A DNA stretch of 32,537 nucleotides from DASTPP01 sp035762175 (GCA_035762175.1 DASTPP010000283.1:1-32537); one strand, 5' to 3'. Shown: positions 1 to 9,149, counted from the first letter of the stretch. Made by a program: numbers and translations. The notes: a model not told the origin generated them from the sequence alone.

Positions 1-1
1 C

Positions 2-1957
2 GCGGCGCTCGGCGCGCTGCGCGATCGGCCCTTCTTCGTGCTGGCGCTGGCGCGCCCCGAGGTGCGCGAGCGCTTCGCCGACCCGTGGGCCGGGCGCGAG
101 GTGCAGGAGATGCGGCTGGGGGGGCTGACGCGTCGGGCCGCCGCGCAGCTGGTGCGCCACGCGCTGCCGGAGGCGGGCGAGGGGCTGGTGGGGCGGCTGG
201 TCGAGCGGGCGGACGGCAACGCGCTCTACCTCGAGGAGCTGGTGCGCGCCGCGGCCGCGGGGCGCGCCGACGCCCTGCCCGAGACGATCGCGGCGATGCT
301 GCAGGCGCGCCTGGGGGCCCTCGCGCCCGAGCAGCGGCGCCTGCTCCGCGCCGCGAGCACGTTCGGCGAGGTCTTCTGGCCGTCCGGGGTGCAGGCGCTG
401 CTGGGGGCAGGCCAGGGGCTGGCGCCGGTGGCCGAGGGCCTCGAGGCGTTGATCGAGCGGGAGCTGCTGGTCCGTCGCGCGGGGGGCCGCTTCCCGGCCG
501 AGCCAGAACTGGCTTTCCGCCACGCGCTGGTGCGCGACAGCGCGTACGCGAGCTTCACCGAGGCCGACCGCGCGCGCGCCCATCGCGTCGCGGCCCGCTG
601 GCTCGAGCAGGCGGGCGAGGCCGACCCGCTGGTGTTGGCGACGCACTACGAACGCGGCGGCGAGCCCGGCCGCGCGGCGGCCTGCTACCACCGCGCCGCC
701 GGGCTATCCCTCGCGGGCAACGATCCGCCCGGCGCGCTGGCCTATGCCGAGCGGGCGCGCGCCCTGGGCCCCGACGAGGCGCTTCGGCCGTGGGTGCTGC
801 ACACCGCCGGGCAGGCGGCTGTGTTCGGCGGGCGGCTCGCCGAGGCCAAGCAGTGGACCGACCAAGTGCTTACGGCCGCGCCCCGCGGCAGCGGGGTGTG
901 GTGCCTGGGGGCCCAGCTCCGATTCGTTGTCTCATTTCTATCCGGCGATCCAGAGTCCGTCTCGTTCGGGGTCGCGGCGGTCGAGGGCGTGGAGGCCTCG
1001 GCCGAGAACGCGGCGCCGCTCATCCAGATCCTGAGCTCGCTCGCGGTCGGCCTCGGCTTCGCGGGCCAACGGCCCCTGGCCGTGCCGTACCTCGAGCGTG
1101 CGGAGGCCTCGGTGGAAGCGCTCGGTGGTGATGTCGACCCGAGCTCGCTCGGCGCCTTCCACCTCAACCGCGGCAGTTTTCGGTTCGTGGTCGAGTTCGA
1201 CTTGGAGGCGGCCCTGCGCGACGGTGAACAGGCCATCCGCTGCTGGCATGCGGGCAGCGCTCGTTCGTATGAAGGCACTGCCCACTTTCAGGTCGGCGCC
1301 ATCCTGTGCCACCTCGGTGCGTTGGAGCGGGCGCTGGCCGAGCTTCATTGCGCGGTGGAGGAGGCCGCCCCCGGCGCGCCCAGCCAGCTCAACGGGCGGG
1401 CGATGAAGGCGATCGTCTTGGTGGAACTCGGCGCATGCGGGGAGGCCGAGCGGGAGGCAAGCCGGGCCCTCGCCGAGGCCCAGGCAGCGAACAATCGCCT
1501 CGCCGAGGCGGAGGCACGCAGGGCGCTAGCGTACGCGCTGCAAGCCTGCGGGGAGCCCGCCGCCGCGGAGCGCGTGATCCGCGAGGGGCTCGCGCGGGGC
1601 AGCCCGACCATGGTCCACCTCACAGAGTTCCACGTGGCGCTCGCGGAGGCGCGGCTCGCGCAAGGCCGCGCGGACGAGGCGCTGGCCCTCGCGCGCGAGG
1701 TGGCGACGTCCCAGGGCGAAACCCTCCGCGTGGCGTGGCTGAAAGCCAGCGCGGTGCAGGCCGAGGCGCTGCGGGCGGTGGGCGATCACGGAGCGGCCCG
1801 GGCGCTGCTCGCCACGTGCCGCGCCGAGCTACTGGCCCTGGCGGCACGCATCACGGATGACGCGCTGCGCGCGTCCTTCCTGGGGCGGGGGCTGTATACG
1901 GCGCGGCTGCTACGGCTGGCCGAGGCCGAGGGCGTGGGGGCCGGCGCGAGAGGCTGA
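2..1957 (+). CDS. C-terminal part of a Ser/Thr kinase-type AAA-ATPase/TPR signalling protein (5' end outside window)
   Basis: The reading frame is open from base 2, so the gene begins upstream of the window; the first ATG at 38 is internal. The visible 651 residues start inside an AAA/NB-ARC-like ATPase module: PFFVLALARPEVRERF resembles the sensor region, and ERADGNALYLEELVRA and LPETIAAMLQARLGAL the arginine/winged-helix part seen in large myxobacterial kinase-ATPase-TPR proteins. From about residue 215 to the end it is alanine- and leucine-rich helical repeat (TPR-like, e.g. GEPGRAAACYHRAAGL). In this family an N-terminal protein kinase domain usually precedes the ATPase; that is family knowledge, not visible here. 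Such proteins are cytoplasmic signal integrators. The ATPase/TPR assignment is firm, the kinase part inferred. A stop at 1955-1957 is followed 16 bases later by a hairpin. Confidence 0.8.
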   Translation, partial: AALGALRDRPFFVLALARPEVRERFADPWAGREVQEMRLGGLTRRAAAQLVRHALPEAGEGLVGRLVERADGNALYLEELVRAAAAGRADALPETIAAMLQARLGALAPEQRRLLRAASTFGEVFWPSGVQALLGAGQGLAPVAEGLEALIERELLVRRAGGRFPAEPELAFRHALVRDSAYASFTEADRARAHRVAARWLEQAGEADPLVLATHYERGGEPGRAAACYHRAAGLSLAGNDPPGALAYAERARALGPDEALRPWVLHTAGQAAVFGGRLAEAKQWTDQVLTAAPRGSGVWCLGAQLRFVVSFLSGDPESVSFGVAAVEGVEASAENAAPLIQILSSLAVGLGFAGQRPLAVPYLERAEASVEALGGDVDPSSLGAFHLNRGSFRFVVEFDLEAALRDGEQAIRCWHAGSARSYEGTAHFQVGAILCHLGALERALAELHCAVEEAAPGAPSQLNGRAMKAIVLVELGACGEAEREASRALAEAQAANNRLAEAEARRALAYALQACGEPAAAERVIREGLARGSPTMVHLTEFHVALAEARLAQGRADEALALAREVATSQGETLRVAWLKASAVQAEALRAVGDHGAARALLATCRAELLALAARITDDALRASFLGRGLYTARLLRLAEAEGVGAGARG

Positions 1958-1973
1958 CATGCGCGGGCCGAAA

Positions 1974-1990
1974 GGCACGGTGCCCGTGCC
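1974..1990 (+). terminator. Terminator-like hairpin after the kinase/ATPase gene
   Basis: Perfect 7-bp stem GGCACGG/CCGTGCC with a 3-base loop, 16 bases after the stop codon. No T-run follows, so an intrinsic terminator is only likely, not proven. It lies between convergent genes. Confidence 0.4.
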
Positions 1991-2121
1991 ACTGTGCCAG
2001 TGCGCCGCCGTGCTCACCCGGGGGGGCCGAGCGAATGCGCCGCCGCGTACGCCACTCGCAGTCGCGCCCGGTGTCTTGACGAGGCGCTCTTCTCGCGGAG
2101 CCAAGACGACGCGCCCGCCGA

Positions 2122-3513
2122 TCAACCCTCCCTCTCCGAGTCGCCCTCCGATGCACGTCGGGCGAGCCATCGGCGGAGCTGGGTTCGGTGCATGCCTAGC
2201 GCCCGCGCCGCCCGCGCCACGTTCCCCCCCTCGCGGCGCAGAGCCTCGTCGATGACCGCGTCGGCCGGCCATGGCCCCTTGCGCCCGGTGGGTGCCGCGT
2301 TCGCCGCGGCGGCCGGCCGCTCCTGGGCCGGGGCGAAGGCGTGCCCCGCCGAGGGCGAGAGGTGCTGCGCCTCTACCGCCGCGCTCCCTGCGCTCCGCGC
2401 CTCCTGCACCGCCGTCCGGATCTCGCTCATCAGCTCTCGCACGTTGCCCGGCCACGGCCTGAGCAGGCACGCTTCGACCAGCGACGCATGGACTCTGAGC
2501 GGCGTGCCCTCCTCGGCGGCCGCCCCGAGCGCCTCGGCCTCGCGCAGCGCCGCGTCCAACAGCCAGGGGATCTCCTCACGCCGGTCTTGGAGCCGCGGCA
2601 GGCGCGCCTCCGGCCGCGCGATGCGGAAGAACAGGTCTTCGCGTAGCTTGCCCGCGGCCACGTGTGCGCGCAGATTCTTGTGTGTGGCCGACACCAGCGC
2701 GAAGTCGACCTTCACCGGCCGCGAGGCCCCGAGCGGGATCACCTCCTTCGCCTCGAGCGCCCGCAACAGCTTCGCCTGCACCCTGGCATCGAGCTCGGCC
2801 ACCTCGTCGAGGAAGAGCACCCCGCCGCGTGCGGCCTGCACGTACCCCTCGGCGTCCGCCGCCGCGCCGGAGTACGCCCCCTTGCGCGCGCCGAAGAGCA
2901 GCCGTTCGGCCAGCCCCTCGGGAATGGCCGCGCAGTTGACGGCCACGAAGGGCCCGTCGCGCCGCGGGCCGAGCGCGTGGAACGCTCGCGCCGCGTGCTC
3001 CTTGCCGGTCCCGCTCGCGCCGGTAACGTGCAACACCGACCCGAAGCGCGCCGCGCGCCCGATGGCCTCCCAGAGGCGGGCGAGCGAGGGGCCGAGGACC
3101 GTGCCGCCGGCGGTGGAGACCCCCGCCCGGAAGGGCTCGACGTCGTCTTCGATGAGGAACACCGACGACCCCGCCCGCACGAGCCGGGGCTTCGCGCCGG
3201 CGGACAGGCCGGTCAGCGGCTCGCCGTCGACCCAGGTGCCATTCCGGCTGCCCAGATCCTCGACCTCCCACCGGCCCGCCTCCCGGCGCACGCGCGCGTG
3301 CCGGCGTGAGATCTGCGGGTCGTCGAGGTCGACGCCCGCCGCCTTGCCGCGCCCGATCGTGAGCTCGCGGCCCTCGAGCGGAAGGACGTCGCAGCGCGGC
3401 CCATCCACCGAGAAGACGAGGACCAGCCCCGGCGCCGGCTCCTTGCGGGCCGTGCGCCGCGACGCGCGAGAGGACATGTCCTCCTGCGTGGTCTTGCGCC
3501 CCGAGGTCACCAT
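2122..3513 (-). CDS. FHA-domain sigma54-dependent transcriptional activator
   Basis: 463 aa bacterial enhancer-binding protein. An FHA domain (about residues 28-120, with TIGR, SRRHARV and GSRNGTWVDG motifs) replaces the usual receiver domain, so the input is probably a phospho-threonine partner of a Ser/Thr kinase. The AAA+ domain follows: Walker A GASGTGK (165-171), Walker B GVLFLDEV (231-238), arginine-finger region REDLFFR (291-297) and WPGNVREL (354-361). A Fis-type helix-turn-helix is at 419-452. The sigma54-contact loop reads GAYSGA (212-217) instead of GAFTGA, a double conservative change. The start ATG at 3513 has no clear ribosome site; an internal ATG at 3477 is preceded by AGGAGG only 2 bases away, so either is possible. 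It is separated from the next minus-strand gene by 286 bases and is probably its own unit. Family assignment is certain; targets are unknown. Confidence 0.93.
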   Translation of the reverse strand: MVTSGRKTTQEDMSSRASRRTARKEPAPGLVLVFSVDGPRCDVLPLEGRELTIGRGKAAGVDLDDPQISRRHARVRREAGRWEVEDLGSRNGTWVDGEPLTGLSAGAKPRLVRAGSSVFLIEDDVEPFRAGVSTAGGTVLGPSLARLWEAIGRAARFGSVLHVTGASGTGKEHAARAFHALGPRRDGPFVAVNCAAIPEGLAERLLFGARKGAYSGAAADAEGYVQAARGGVLFLDEVAELDARVQAKLLRALEAKEVIPLGASRPVKVDFALVSATHKNLRAHVAAGKLREDLFFRIARPEARLPRLQDRREEIPWLLDAALREAEALGAAAEEGTPLRVHASLVEACLLRPWPGNVRELMSEIRTAVQEARSAGSAAVEAQHLSPSAGHAFAPAQERPAAAANAAPTGRKGPWPADAVIDEALRREGGNVARAARALGMHRTQLRRWLARRASEGDSEREG

Positions 3514-3799
3514 GGGCTCTCAGGGTAACGCGAATCGCATGGCCGGGCGCGTACGTTCCGTCGGTGATCCCACCGAGTCGTGCTAGCCAGGCTGAGCCCA
3601 CCGCCGAGTCGCCCACGCCCCTATCGCTCTCGCCGTCGGTGCCGCTGAAGTCAGCGTTGCCCGATGCCCCGCCCCGCAGACGTACCCGAGCGCTTCATCG
3701 CACCCTGCCAGCCCGTCGGCCTTCCAGTTCGCCCACGCTGCCCCCAGCAGAAGCACCTCAGCCGCAAGCCCGGCACCTCTGGCCCCGTCGCCCACGCCC
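3514..3799. other. Intergenic region without a convincing gene
   Basis: Holds the upstream region of the sigma54 activator and the downstream region of the lipoprotein gene, both minus strand. The 13-mer GTCGCCCACGCCC occurs near both ends (about 3612 and 3787). A 70-codon minus-strand frame (3583-3795) has no recognisable feature and is not called. Confidence 0.5.
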
Positions 3800-5206
3800 T
3801 TACTGCGGCAGCCGGTAGATGGCCCCGTCGGCCGCGCCCGTGACCCCCTCCAGGCCCGGATTGCTCGCCGAGGTGTTGCCCGTCAGCGTGCCCGGGTCGC
3901 TGAAGTAGACGAAGCTGCCATCCACCGCGAGCTGCGCGGGGCCGATGGGCGCGCCCCAGTACGCCGCGCTCTTGGCCGCCACGCGCCCGAGCACGCGCGC
4001 CTCGCCGCCGTCGAGCGCGCTACGATGCAGCTCGAGCTGGCCGGCGTTGAAGGCGAGCCAGTAAAGGTGCGTCGTCGTCACCGCCAGCCCGTGCACCACG
4101 CCGCCGACGTCGGCCGCCGGCACGACGGGCGTCGGCGCCGCCGGGGGCGTCGCGTCCGCGGCCACCTTGCCGAGGCCCGCCGTCGCGTCGGCCACGAAGA
4201 CGTCGCCCTCGCCCAGCGCCAGGGTGACCATCGCGCCATCGGGCACCAGCTTGGCAGGGGCGGCCGCGCCCGCCTTGCGCCAGAGCCCCTGGTCGGTGTC
4301 GACGCTACCGCCCGCGTTCACCCAGAAGACCGTCGCCGCCGCGCCCGCGCCCTCGACGGCGAGCGCCGGCACCCGACCGAACTGCACGAACGACGGGCCC
4401 GGCAAGAGCTCTTCGGCCGTCGTGGGCGCGCCCGCCAGCGGGGCGCGGCGAAGGCGGCTGGTGCCGTCGAACGTGCTCCACCACAGCCGCCCGTCGGCCG
4501 CGACGAGCTGTTGCACCGCGGGCTGGCTGCCAAGGAACGTCGTCACGTCGCCGCCGGCCGTCGCCCCCTTGCGAATCACCCCGTTGTTGTCGAGGTCGCC
4601 GAAGAAGAGCGTGCCGTCGGCCAGCGAAAGCGAGCGCGAGCGAACGGACGCAACCGTGCCGAACACCGAGACCGGCGCGCCCCCGGCACGAGGCACCCGC
4701 TGCACCGCCGGCGGCAAGGCGTTGGCCGCGTCGCGCACGGGCACGACGAAGTAGAGGTTGTCGGCGTCGAGCGCGAAGGCGTACGGCGCCACCACGCCGC
4801 CGACGACCGCGACGGCCGCGCAGGCGCCCTGCGAGCAGGTCGAGCCCGCCTCGCAGGCGTAGTTGCAGGCGCCGCAGTTCGCCGCGTCGCCGGCCTTGAG
4901 GTCGACGCACGTGCCGCCACAATCGACCGCCGGCGCCGGGCAGACCAGGCCGCCACCGCCGCCGGCGCCGGCGTTACCCGACCCCGCCGAACCCATGAAC
5001 GAGCCGCCCGTACCGCCCGTGCCCCCGCCACCGCCCGCGCCCTGCCCGCTTGCACCGCCCCCGCCGCCGGCCGCCGGACACTCGGGCGCGCCGGGGCGCC
5101 GCCGACAATACTCATCGAGGTCGATGAAGTACCCCGACGAGCACGAGGCAACGGCGAGGACACCAAGCCAGGCGGCAAGGCCCGCCAGGCGCGCTCGGAG
5201 CCTCAA
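3800..5206 (-). CDS. Cysteine-rich lipoprotein with Gly-rich linker and beta-propeller-like domain
   Basis: 468 aa. The start is taken as TTG at 5206: it is preceded by GGAGG, its TTGA overlaps the stop of the upstream gene, and it opens directly onto a lipoprotein signal (hydrophobic run ending VASC, Cys22). The longer open frame upstream is arginine-rich shadow. Mature protein: a short charged region, a Gly/Ala/Ser linker (about 46-87), then a small cysteine domain (about 89-129, with DCGGTCVDL and NCGACNYAC) resembling the Cys-rich module common in myxobacterial lipoproteins. About 330 residues of beta-propeller-like sequence follow, with recurring motifs such as DNLYFVV, GTLFFGD, GRLWWSTFD, HLYWLAF and SFVYFSDPG. 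It is probably anchored in the outer membrane or exposed on the surface. It is the last gene of the FHA/PEGA operon, so it may be the sensor or structural partner of those proteins; this is inference. Confidence 0.82.
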   Translation of the reverse strand: MRLRARLAGLAAWLGVLAVASCSSGYFIDLDEYCRRRPGAPECPAAGGGGGASGQGAGGGGGTGGTGGSFMGSAGSGNAGAGGGGGLVCPAPAVDCGGTCVDLKAGDAANCGACNYACEAGSTCSQGACAAVAVVGGVVAPYAFALDADNLYFVVPVRDAANALPPAVQRVPRAGGAPVSVFGTVASVRSRSLSLADGTLFFGDLDNNGVIRKGATAGGDVTTFLGSQPAVQQLVAADGRLWWSTFDGTSRLRRAPLAGAPTTAEELLPGPSFVQFGRVPALAVEGAGAAATVFWVNAGGSVDTDQGLWRKAGAAAPAKLVPDGAMVTLALGEGDVFVADATAGLGKVAADATPPAAPTPVVPAADVGGVVHGLAVTTTHLYWLAFNAGQLELHRSALDGGEARVLGRVAAKSAAYWGAPIGPAQLAVDGSFVYFSDPGTLTGNTSASNPGLEGVTGAADGAIYRLPQ

Positions 5207-6312
5207 AACCTTCCTCCGACCGAGGTTAGGGCGCCGCCCGTAACAGGAATAACCCCGACGGACGGCGCCGGCGCGCGCTTCGGGAGCAGGGCGTACGTCA
5301 CGAGGCCGGCCCCCGCCGCGAGCCCGACCCCGAGCGAGACGGCCGAGAGCGTGCCGTAGAGGTCGGCGCGGTCGACGGTGCTCTGCTGCCCCGGGGGGCA
5401 GGCGCGCCCGCCGCACGCTTGCGCGAGATCGCCGCGCTCGCCCTGGCGGAGGCCGAAGAAGAGCCCCGCGCCCGCCAGCCCCGCGACGCCGGCGCCGCCG
5501 AGCACCCAGGGCCAGGGCGACGACCGAGGCGAGACAAAGACGACCGAGGCCGCGGGCGGCGGGGGCAGCGCGGGCGCGGGCTCGACCACGCGCGCGAGGG
5601 CCACCTCGGCCCATCGGCCGGGCACCACCTGCGCCTTGGCGTGGGCGAGCGGCTTGCCACGCCGCCGCACTTCGAAGACGTGATCGCCCCCGAGCAGCGT
5701 CACCTCGAAGCCCGGCACGAAGGGGCCCTGCGTGACGTCGTCGATGACGAGCTCGCCTTCGAACGTCGCGTCGCTGACGACCTTCACGTCGCCGACCTTC
5801 TCGGGCGTGAGCAGCTTGCGGTAGAGCCGCTCGGCCATCTGCTCGCGGGGCCGGCCGTCGTAGGGTAGCGTCACCGAGCGGTCGGGCTCGCCCTCTTGCC
5901 AGAGATGCAAGCGCACCGTGGGGCGGCTACCCTCGTTGAAGATGTAGCCCCAGAGGTAGCGCTTCGCCCGCATGGTGCCGGCGATGCGCTTGAGGCAAGG
6001 CCCATCGAAGGCCAGATCACTGCCCGGGGTCAGCGGTCGGCCCAACCCCTTGAGCTGACACTTCACTTCGGCCGCCCGTACAATCAGCGAGGGGCTCATG
6101 CCCCCCAGCGTGTACTCGGGCGCGTCGAGCACCTGCTGGCGCAAGGCGTTGGTGAGGGTCTTGGCGAGGTGGTCGTTCACGAGATCGGCCTCGAGCGCCA
6201 TCACCATGATCGACTCGGTGCCGGCGCCCATGGGCGCGGCCTGCGCGGGCGGCGAGCCCAGCGACGCGAGCAAGCCGACGGCCGCGAGCCGCGCGCGAGC
6301 CGCCGCCCTCAT
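5203..6312 (-). CDS. Exported PEGA-like membrane protein
   Basis: 369 aa. A signal peptide (residues 1 to about 25, cleavage near PAQA/AP) is followed by a domain with two cysteines (85, 106) that reads like a periplasmic ligand- or enzyme-like fold (about 33-170). A PEGA-like beta domain follows (about 178-240: GELVIDDV, VPGFEVTLLGGDHVFEVRRR). Two hydrophobic helices (about 267-288 and 319-343) are separated by a loop with two more cysteines, and the C-terminus is short and ends in GGRF. This order (sensor, PEGA, helix hairpin, small C-terminal strand) recurs in myxobacterial envelope proteins and is also seen in the TPR/PEGA gene of the same operon at 8044-9105. The ATG overlaps the stop of the upstream FHA gene as ATGA, and its own stop overlaps the lipoprotein's TTG start, so translation is coupled. 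Function unknown. Confidence 0.8.
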   Translation of the reverse strand: MRAAARARLAAVGLLASLGSPPAQAAPMGAGTESIMVMALEADLVNDHLAKTLTNALRQQVLDAPEYTLGGMSPSLIVRAAEVKCQLKGLGRPLTPGSDLAFDGPCLKRIAGTMRAKRYLWGYIFNEGSRPTVRLHLWQEGEPDRSVTLPYDGRPREQMAERLYRKLLTPEKVGDVKVVSDATFEGELVIDDVTQGPFVPGFEVTLLGGDHVFEVRRRGKPLAHAKAQVVPGRWAEVALARVVEPAPALPPPPAASVVFVSPRSSPWPWVLGGAGVAGLAGAGLFFGLRQGERGDLAQACGGRACPPGQQSTVDRADLYGTLSAVSLGVGLAAGAGLVTYALLPKRAPAPSVGVIPVTGGALTSVGGRF

Positions 6313-7955
6313 GGGGCCGACGCCTGGGCGCGCTGCGCCTGTTCGTGGGCCAGCGCGAGGCAGCGGGCGTCACCCTCGAGCTGACAGAGGCTCAGCAAGC
6401 GCTCGAGCTCGGCCCGGCTGGCCCGGCCGCCGCGGGCGCGCGCCTCGAGGTGGCTTCGCTCGCCGCCTTCGCGCCGACTTCGTACCCTCGACCCGCCGGG
6501 CGCCGCGGCGCTCAAGGTCGCAACGCCCCGCGCGGACGTACCCGGCGCCGAGACCGAGCCCAGCGGGCGGGGTTCGACGGTGGGCCCGGCAGCGAGCTGC
6601 CTGCCCTCGGGCGCGGCCTTGGTCGGCGCCGCTGCCGCTTCGACGGTTACGCTCGGCGGGCGCGGGGGCGCCGGTCGGCCGCGTCTGCCGGTCGACCAGG
6701 CGGCCAGCGCGCCGACCGCCGCCCCGATCGCAACGACCACGGCGACCAACGACGCCGTCGTGCCGAAGACGCCCCGACGCCGCCGTGTCGTCAGCCCCCC
6801 GGTGGTGTCGGCCTCGGCCCGCCCTCGCTCAGCCCCCTCGTCGCCCTCGGCGGGCGCCGGCAGCGGCCCCGCGGCCTCGGCCAGCCCGCCGTTCGGCGCT
6901 CGCGCCGTCGAGGCGAGCCCCGGCGGCGGCGCCGCGAAGACCGGGGCCGGTGGCCCCTCCGCCTTGCCCTCGCCCGCCCCGCCGGGTTGGCGGTCGGCGG
7001 GCAGAGCCCCGAAATGCACGGCCGCCCCTTGCCGCCAGCCAACGTCATGCGGCCCGGCGACGCCCGGCCCGAGGGGCGCCACCACCGCGACGCCCTCTCG
7101 CGCTCGCTTCGCGGGCATCGTCGTCTCGCGAAGAACCCGGTACGACGCCGGCACGACCCCCGGCGCCGGCAGCGGCACCGGGCCGACGGCTTCGAACCTG
7201 GACACGCCTCGCTCGACGTCGGGTTCGACCGCGGAGGTGGCCCCCTCGGGACGAAGGCCTGGCGCGGCGTCGAGCGCCGGCAAGGGCACGTGCTCGCCCA
7301 GCACGCGGTCAAAGCGCGGGTCGGGCACCTGGCTCGGCTCGAGGTAGCGCACGAGCGCGACGCCCGCGACGTTGATGGCGTCGCCGCCCTCGAGCAGGTG
7401 GCTGCCCAGCAGCTGGTGGCCGTTGACGAAGACGGGCCCGCCCTCACCCTCGAGTTCGTACAGCTCGCCCGGCAGCGCGCGGACGACGGCGTGCCAGGCG
7501 CTGACGGCCTTGTGCATGATGCGGAGGCTGCACCCGTCGTCGGAGCCGATGGTCACGAAGTCGTTGCGCCGGAAGACGTACTCGGTGCCCGCCGACGGGC
7601 CGGCGATGACGCGCAGGCGCGCCGGCGTCATGGCGCGAGGCGGCGGCGTGAGGGCGCCCGTGAGGTGGTCGTTCGACAGCGTCAGCCGGTAGGCGCCGAG
7701 CTGCACCACGTCGCCGACCCCGACGGGCGTCGGCTCGCGGATCTCGCAGCCGTTGACGTACGTATGCGTGCGGCTGCCCTCGTCGACGACCAGCCACCGG
7801 TCGCCGTCGCGCTCGAAGCGGGCGTGCCGGCGCGAGACGTCGAGCTGCGCGAGCACGACGTCGTTGTCGGTCGCGCGCCCCACCTCGTACCGATCGCGCG
7901 AGAGGCGATGGTACGTGCTCGACCCCTCTTCGTCTTCGACGGTTAGAAGCCACAT
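6309..7955 (-). CDS. Membrane protein with two cytoplasmic FHA domains
   Basis: 548 aa, started at the ATG at 7955 because the FHA fold begins there (MWLLTVEDEEG); the frame continues upstream but that sequence is not protein-like. FHA1 lies at about 3-95 (YEVGRATDNDV, SRRHARFE, THTYVNG) and keeps the Gly-Arg, Ser-x-x-His and Asn-Gly signature. FHA2 is at about 113-205 (VTIGSDDGC, SAWHAVV, VFVNGH), where the phospho-peptide-binding Arg after Ile-Gly is Ser, so it may not bind phospho-threonine. A proline-rich linker (about 210-390) follows, then RRRR and one transmembrane helix (397-420), giving an FHA-inside topology, and a Pro/Ala-rich extracytoplasmic tail. It sits in an operon with PEGA proteins and a lipoprotein, opposite a Ser/Thr kinase, so it is a likely kinase-regulated link to the envelope. 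The pairing with that kinase is inference. Confidence 0.87.
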   Translation of the reverse strand: MWLLTVEDEEGSSTYHRLSRDRYEVGRATDNDVVLAQLDVSRRHARFERDGDRWLVVDEGSRTHTYVNGCEIREPTPVGVGDVVQLGAYRLTLSNDHLTGALTPPPRAMTPARLRVIAGPSAGTEYVFRRNDFVTIGSDDGCSLRIMHKAVSAWHAVVRALPGELYELEGEGGPVFVNGHQLLGSHLLEGGDAINVAGVALVRYLEPSQVPDPRFDRVLGEHVPLPALDAAPGLRPEGATSAVEPDVERGVSRFEAVGPVPLPAPGVVPASYRVLRETTMPAKRAREGVAVVAPLGPGVAGPHDVGWRQGAAVHFGALPADRQPGGAGEGKAEGPPAPVFAAPPPGLASTARAPNGGLAEAAGPLPAPAEGDEGAERGRAEADTTGGLTTRRRRGVFGTTASLVAVVVAIGAAVGALAAWSTGRRGRPAPPRPPSVTVEAAAAPTKAAPEGRQLAAGPTVEPRPLGSVSAPGTSARGVATLSAAAPGGSRVRSRREGGERSHLEARARGGRASRAELERLLSLCQLEGDARCLALAHEQAQRAQASAP

Positions 7956-8043
7956 GACGCGATGGGTAAGCGACCGGCTCGCTTGACGCCCCGAAGGTAG
8001 GCCGAGCCCCCCGCCGTCGCAAGCGCGGCCGGGGCGGGCCGCC

Positions 8044-9105
8044 TCACCAAAAAGCCCCCGACCAAACAACCCCAACGCCCTGCCGGTCGGGCGCCACGAG
8101 CACCCGCGACACGACCGCCGGCCTGCCCGCCTCGGCCTTTCGCGACGACGCCATCGCGTCAGGCGCCCCCCCCGGCGACACCGCGGCGTAGGCCAGGGCG
8201 AACGCCCCCGCGCCCAGCGCCGCCGCCCCCGTGACGAGCGCGGCCGGCAGGTAGGGCGCCCCGCCGCCTTCGTCGCGGTCGCGCGCCCAATGCGCGACGA
8301 AGAGCCCGGCCGAGCAGGCGGCGACCCCGAGGCCGATGCCCCCGACGATCGGAGGCAACGCCGAGCTCGGGCGCGTCGGCGCCGGAGCGGCCGGGGCAGA
8401 GGCCTGGCCGGGTTGACGCGTCGATTCGTCAGGCCACGCGAGTTGAACGAGAGCGGTAAGATCGCGGTCGCTCGCCGAGGCCTCGGCCAGGCGAAGGGTG
8501 TGGCGCAGGGGCGCCCGACCCTCGAGCTTCACCTCGAGCGAGTGTTCGCCGCGAGCGACGACGAACGGCCCCCACGTCAGCTGCCCGTCTTGGTAGCCCG
8601 CTTCGCGCTCGGCGCCGTGGGCAACGCCGTCGATGAGCAAGGTCGGGTGCACGCCCCGGGGCACGGGCCGCACGCTCACTTCGACCTCGGCGACGTACCG
8701 CGCGGCATCGCGCAGGCCGCGACGGCTCGCGTCGGCCACGTAGTCGAGGTCGGCCCCCTCGACGCCCATCGATAGCGCGAGGGACCGCGAATAGTCTTCG
8801 TAGGCGGCCACCCAGCGGCCCAACTTGGCGTGACAGACGCCCCGATTGTAGCGCAGCGCGGCCGTCTCTTTGAGCGCGAGCAAGTCGCTCAGAATTCGCA
8901 GCGCCTCGCCCCAGCGCCCGGCCACCATCAAGGCCTCGGCCGAGCGGAACAACGCCCGAGCGCGCTGCCGCTCGCCCGGGGCCAGCGCTTGGCCGTCGCC
9001 GGCTTGCGCGAAGGCCATACGATCTTGCCCAAGGGTCAGTACGGCTGCCGCGAGCAGGAGGGCGAGCCGACACCGGCGCCTCGCCAACGACATGATCACC
9101 GCCAT
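8044..9105 (-). CDS. Exported TPR/PEGA-domain membrane protein
   Basis: 353 aa. The start is ATG 9105, with AAGG just upstream and a signal peptide straight after (cleavage near residue 35, AFAQA/GD). Mature protein: TPR repeats (about 46-115, GRWGEALRILSDLLAL and ALRYNRGVCHAKLGRW), a PEGA-like beta domain (about 140-222, containing PTLLIDG and GEHSLEVKLEGR), an Ala/Pro linker, and two hydrophobic helices (about 251-273 and 285-309). The C-terminal segment is short. The layout matches the PEGA-like gene at 5203-6312 except for the N-terminal domain. It is first in the minus-strand operon, 107 bases from the divergent kinase start, and 88 bases separate it from the next gene. The periplasmic TPR probably mediates a protein contact. 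Family assignment is good, exact role unknown. Confidence 0.82.
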   Translation of the reverse strand: MAVIMSLARRRCRLALLLAAAVLTLGQDRMAFAQAGDGQALAPGERQRARALFRSAEALMVAGRWGEALRILSDLLALKETAALRYNRGVCHAKLGRWVAAYEDYSRSLALSMGVEGADLDYVADASRRGLRDAARYVAEVEVSVRPVPRGVHPTLLIDGVAHGAEREAGYQDGQLTWGPFVVARGEHSLEVKLEGRAPLRHTLRLAEASASDRDLTALVQLAWPDESTRQPGQASAPAAPAPTRPSSALPPIVGGIGLGVAACSAGLFVAHWARDRDEGGGAPYLPAALVTGAAALGAGAFALAYAAVSPGGAPDAMASSRKAEAGRPAVVSRVLVAPDRQGVGVVWSGAFW

Positions 9106-9149
9106 CGCACCTTCGGTCACAAGCCTGCACCCGGAACGACCGATGCCCC

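Noticed and set aside
1994..3586. 530-codon plus-strand frame opposite the sigma54 activator
   Set aside because: Antisense shadow, Ser/Arg/Ala-rich, no recognisable domain.
3583..3795. 70-codon minus-strand ORF between sigma54 activator and lipoprotein gene
   Set aside because: No ribosome site, domain or signal peptide; length is expected by chance at this G+C.
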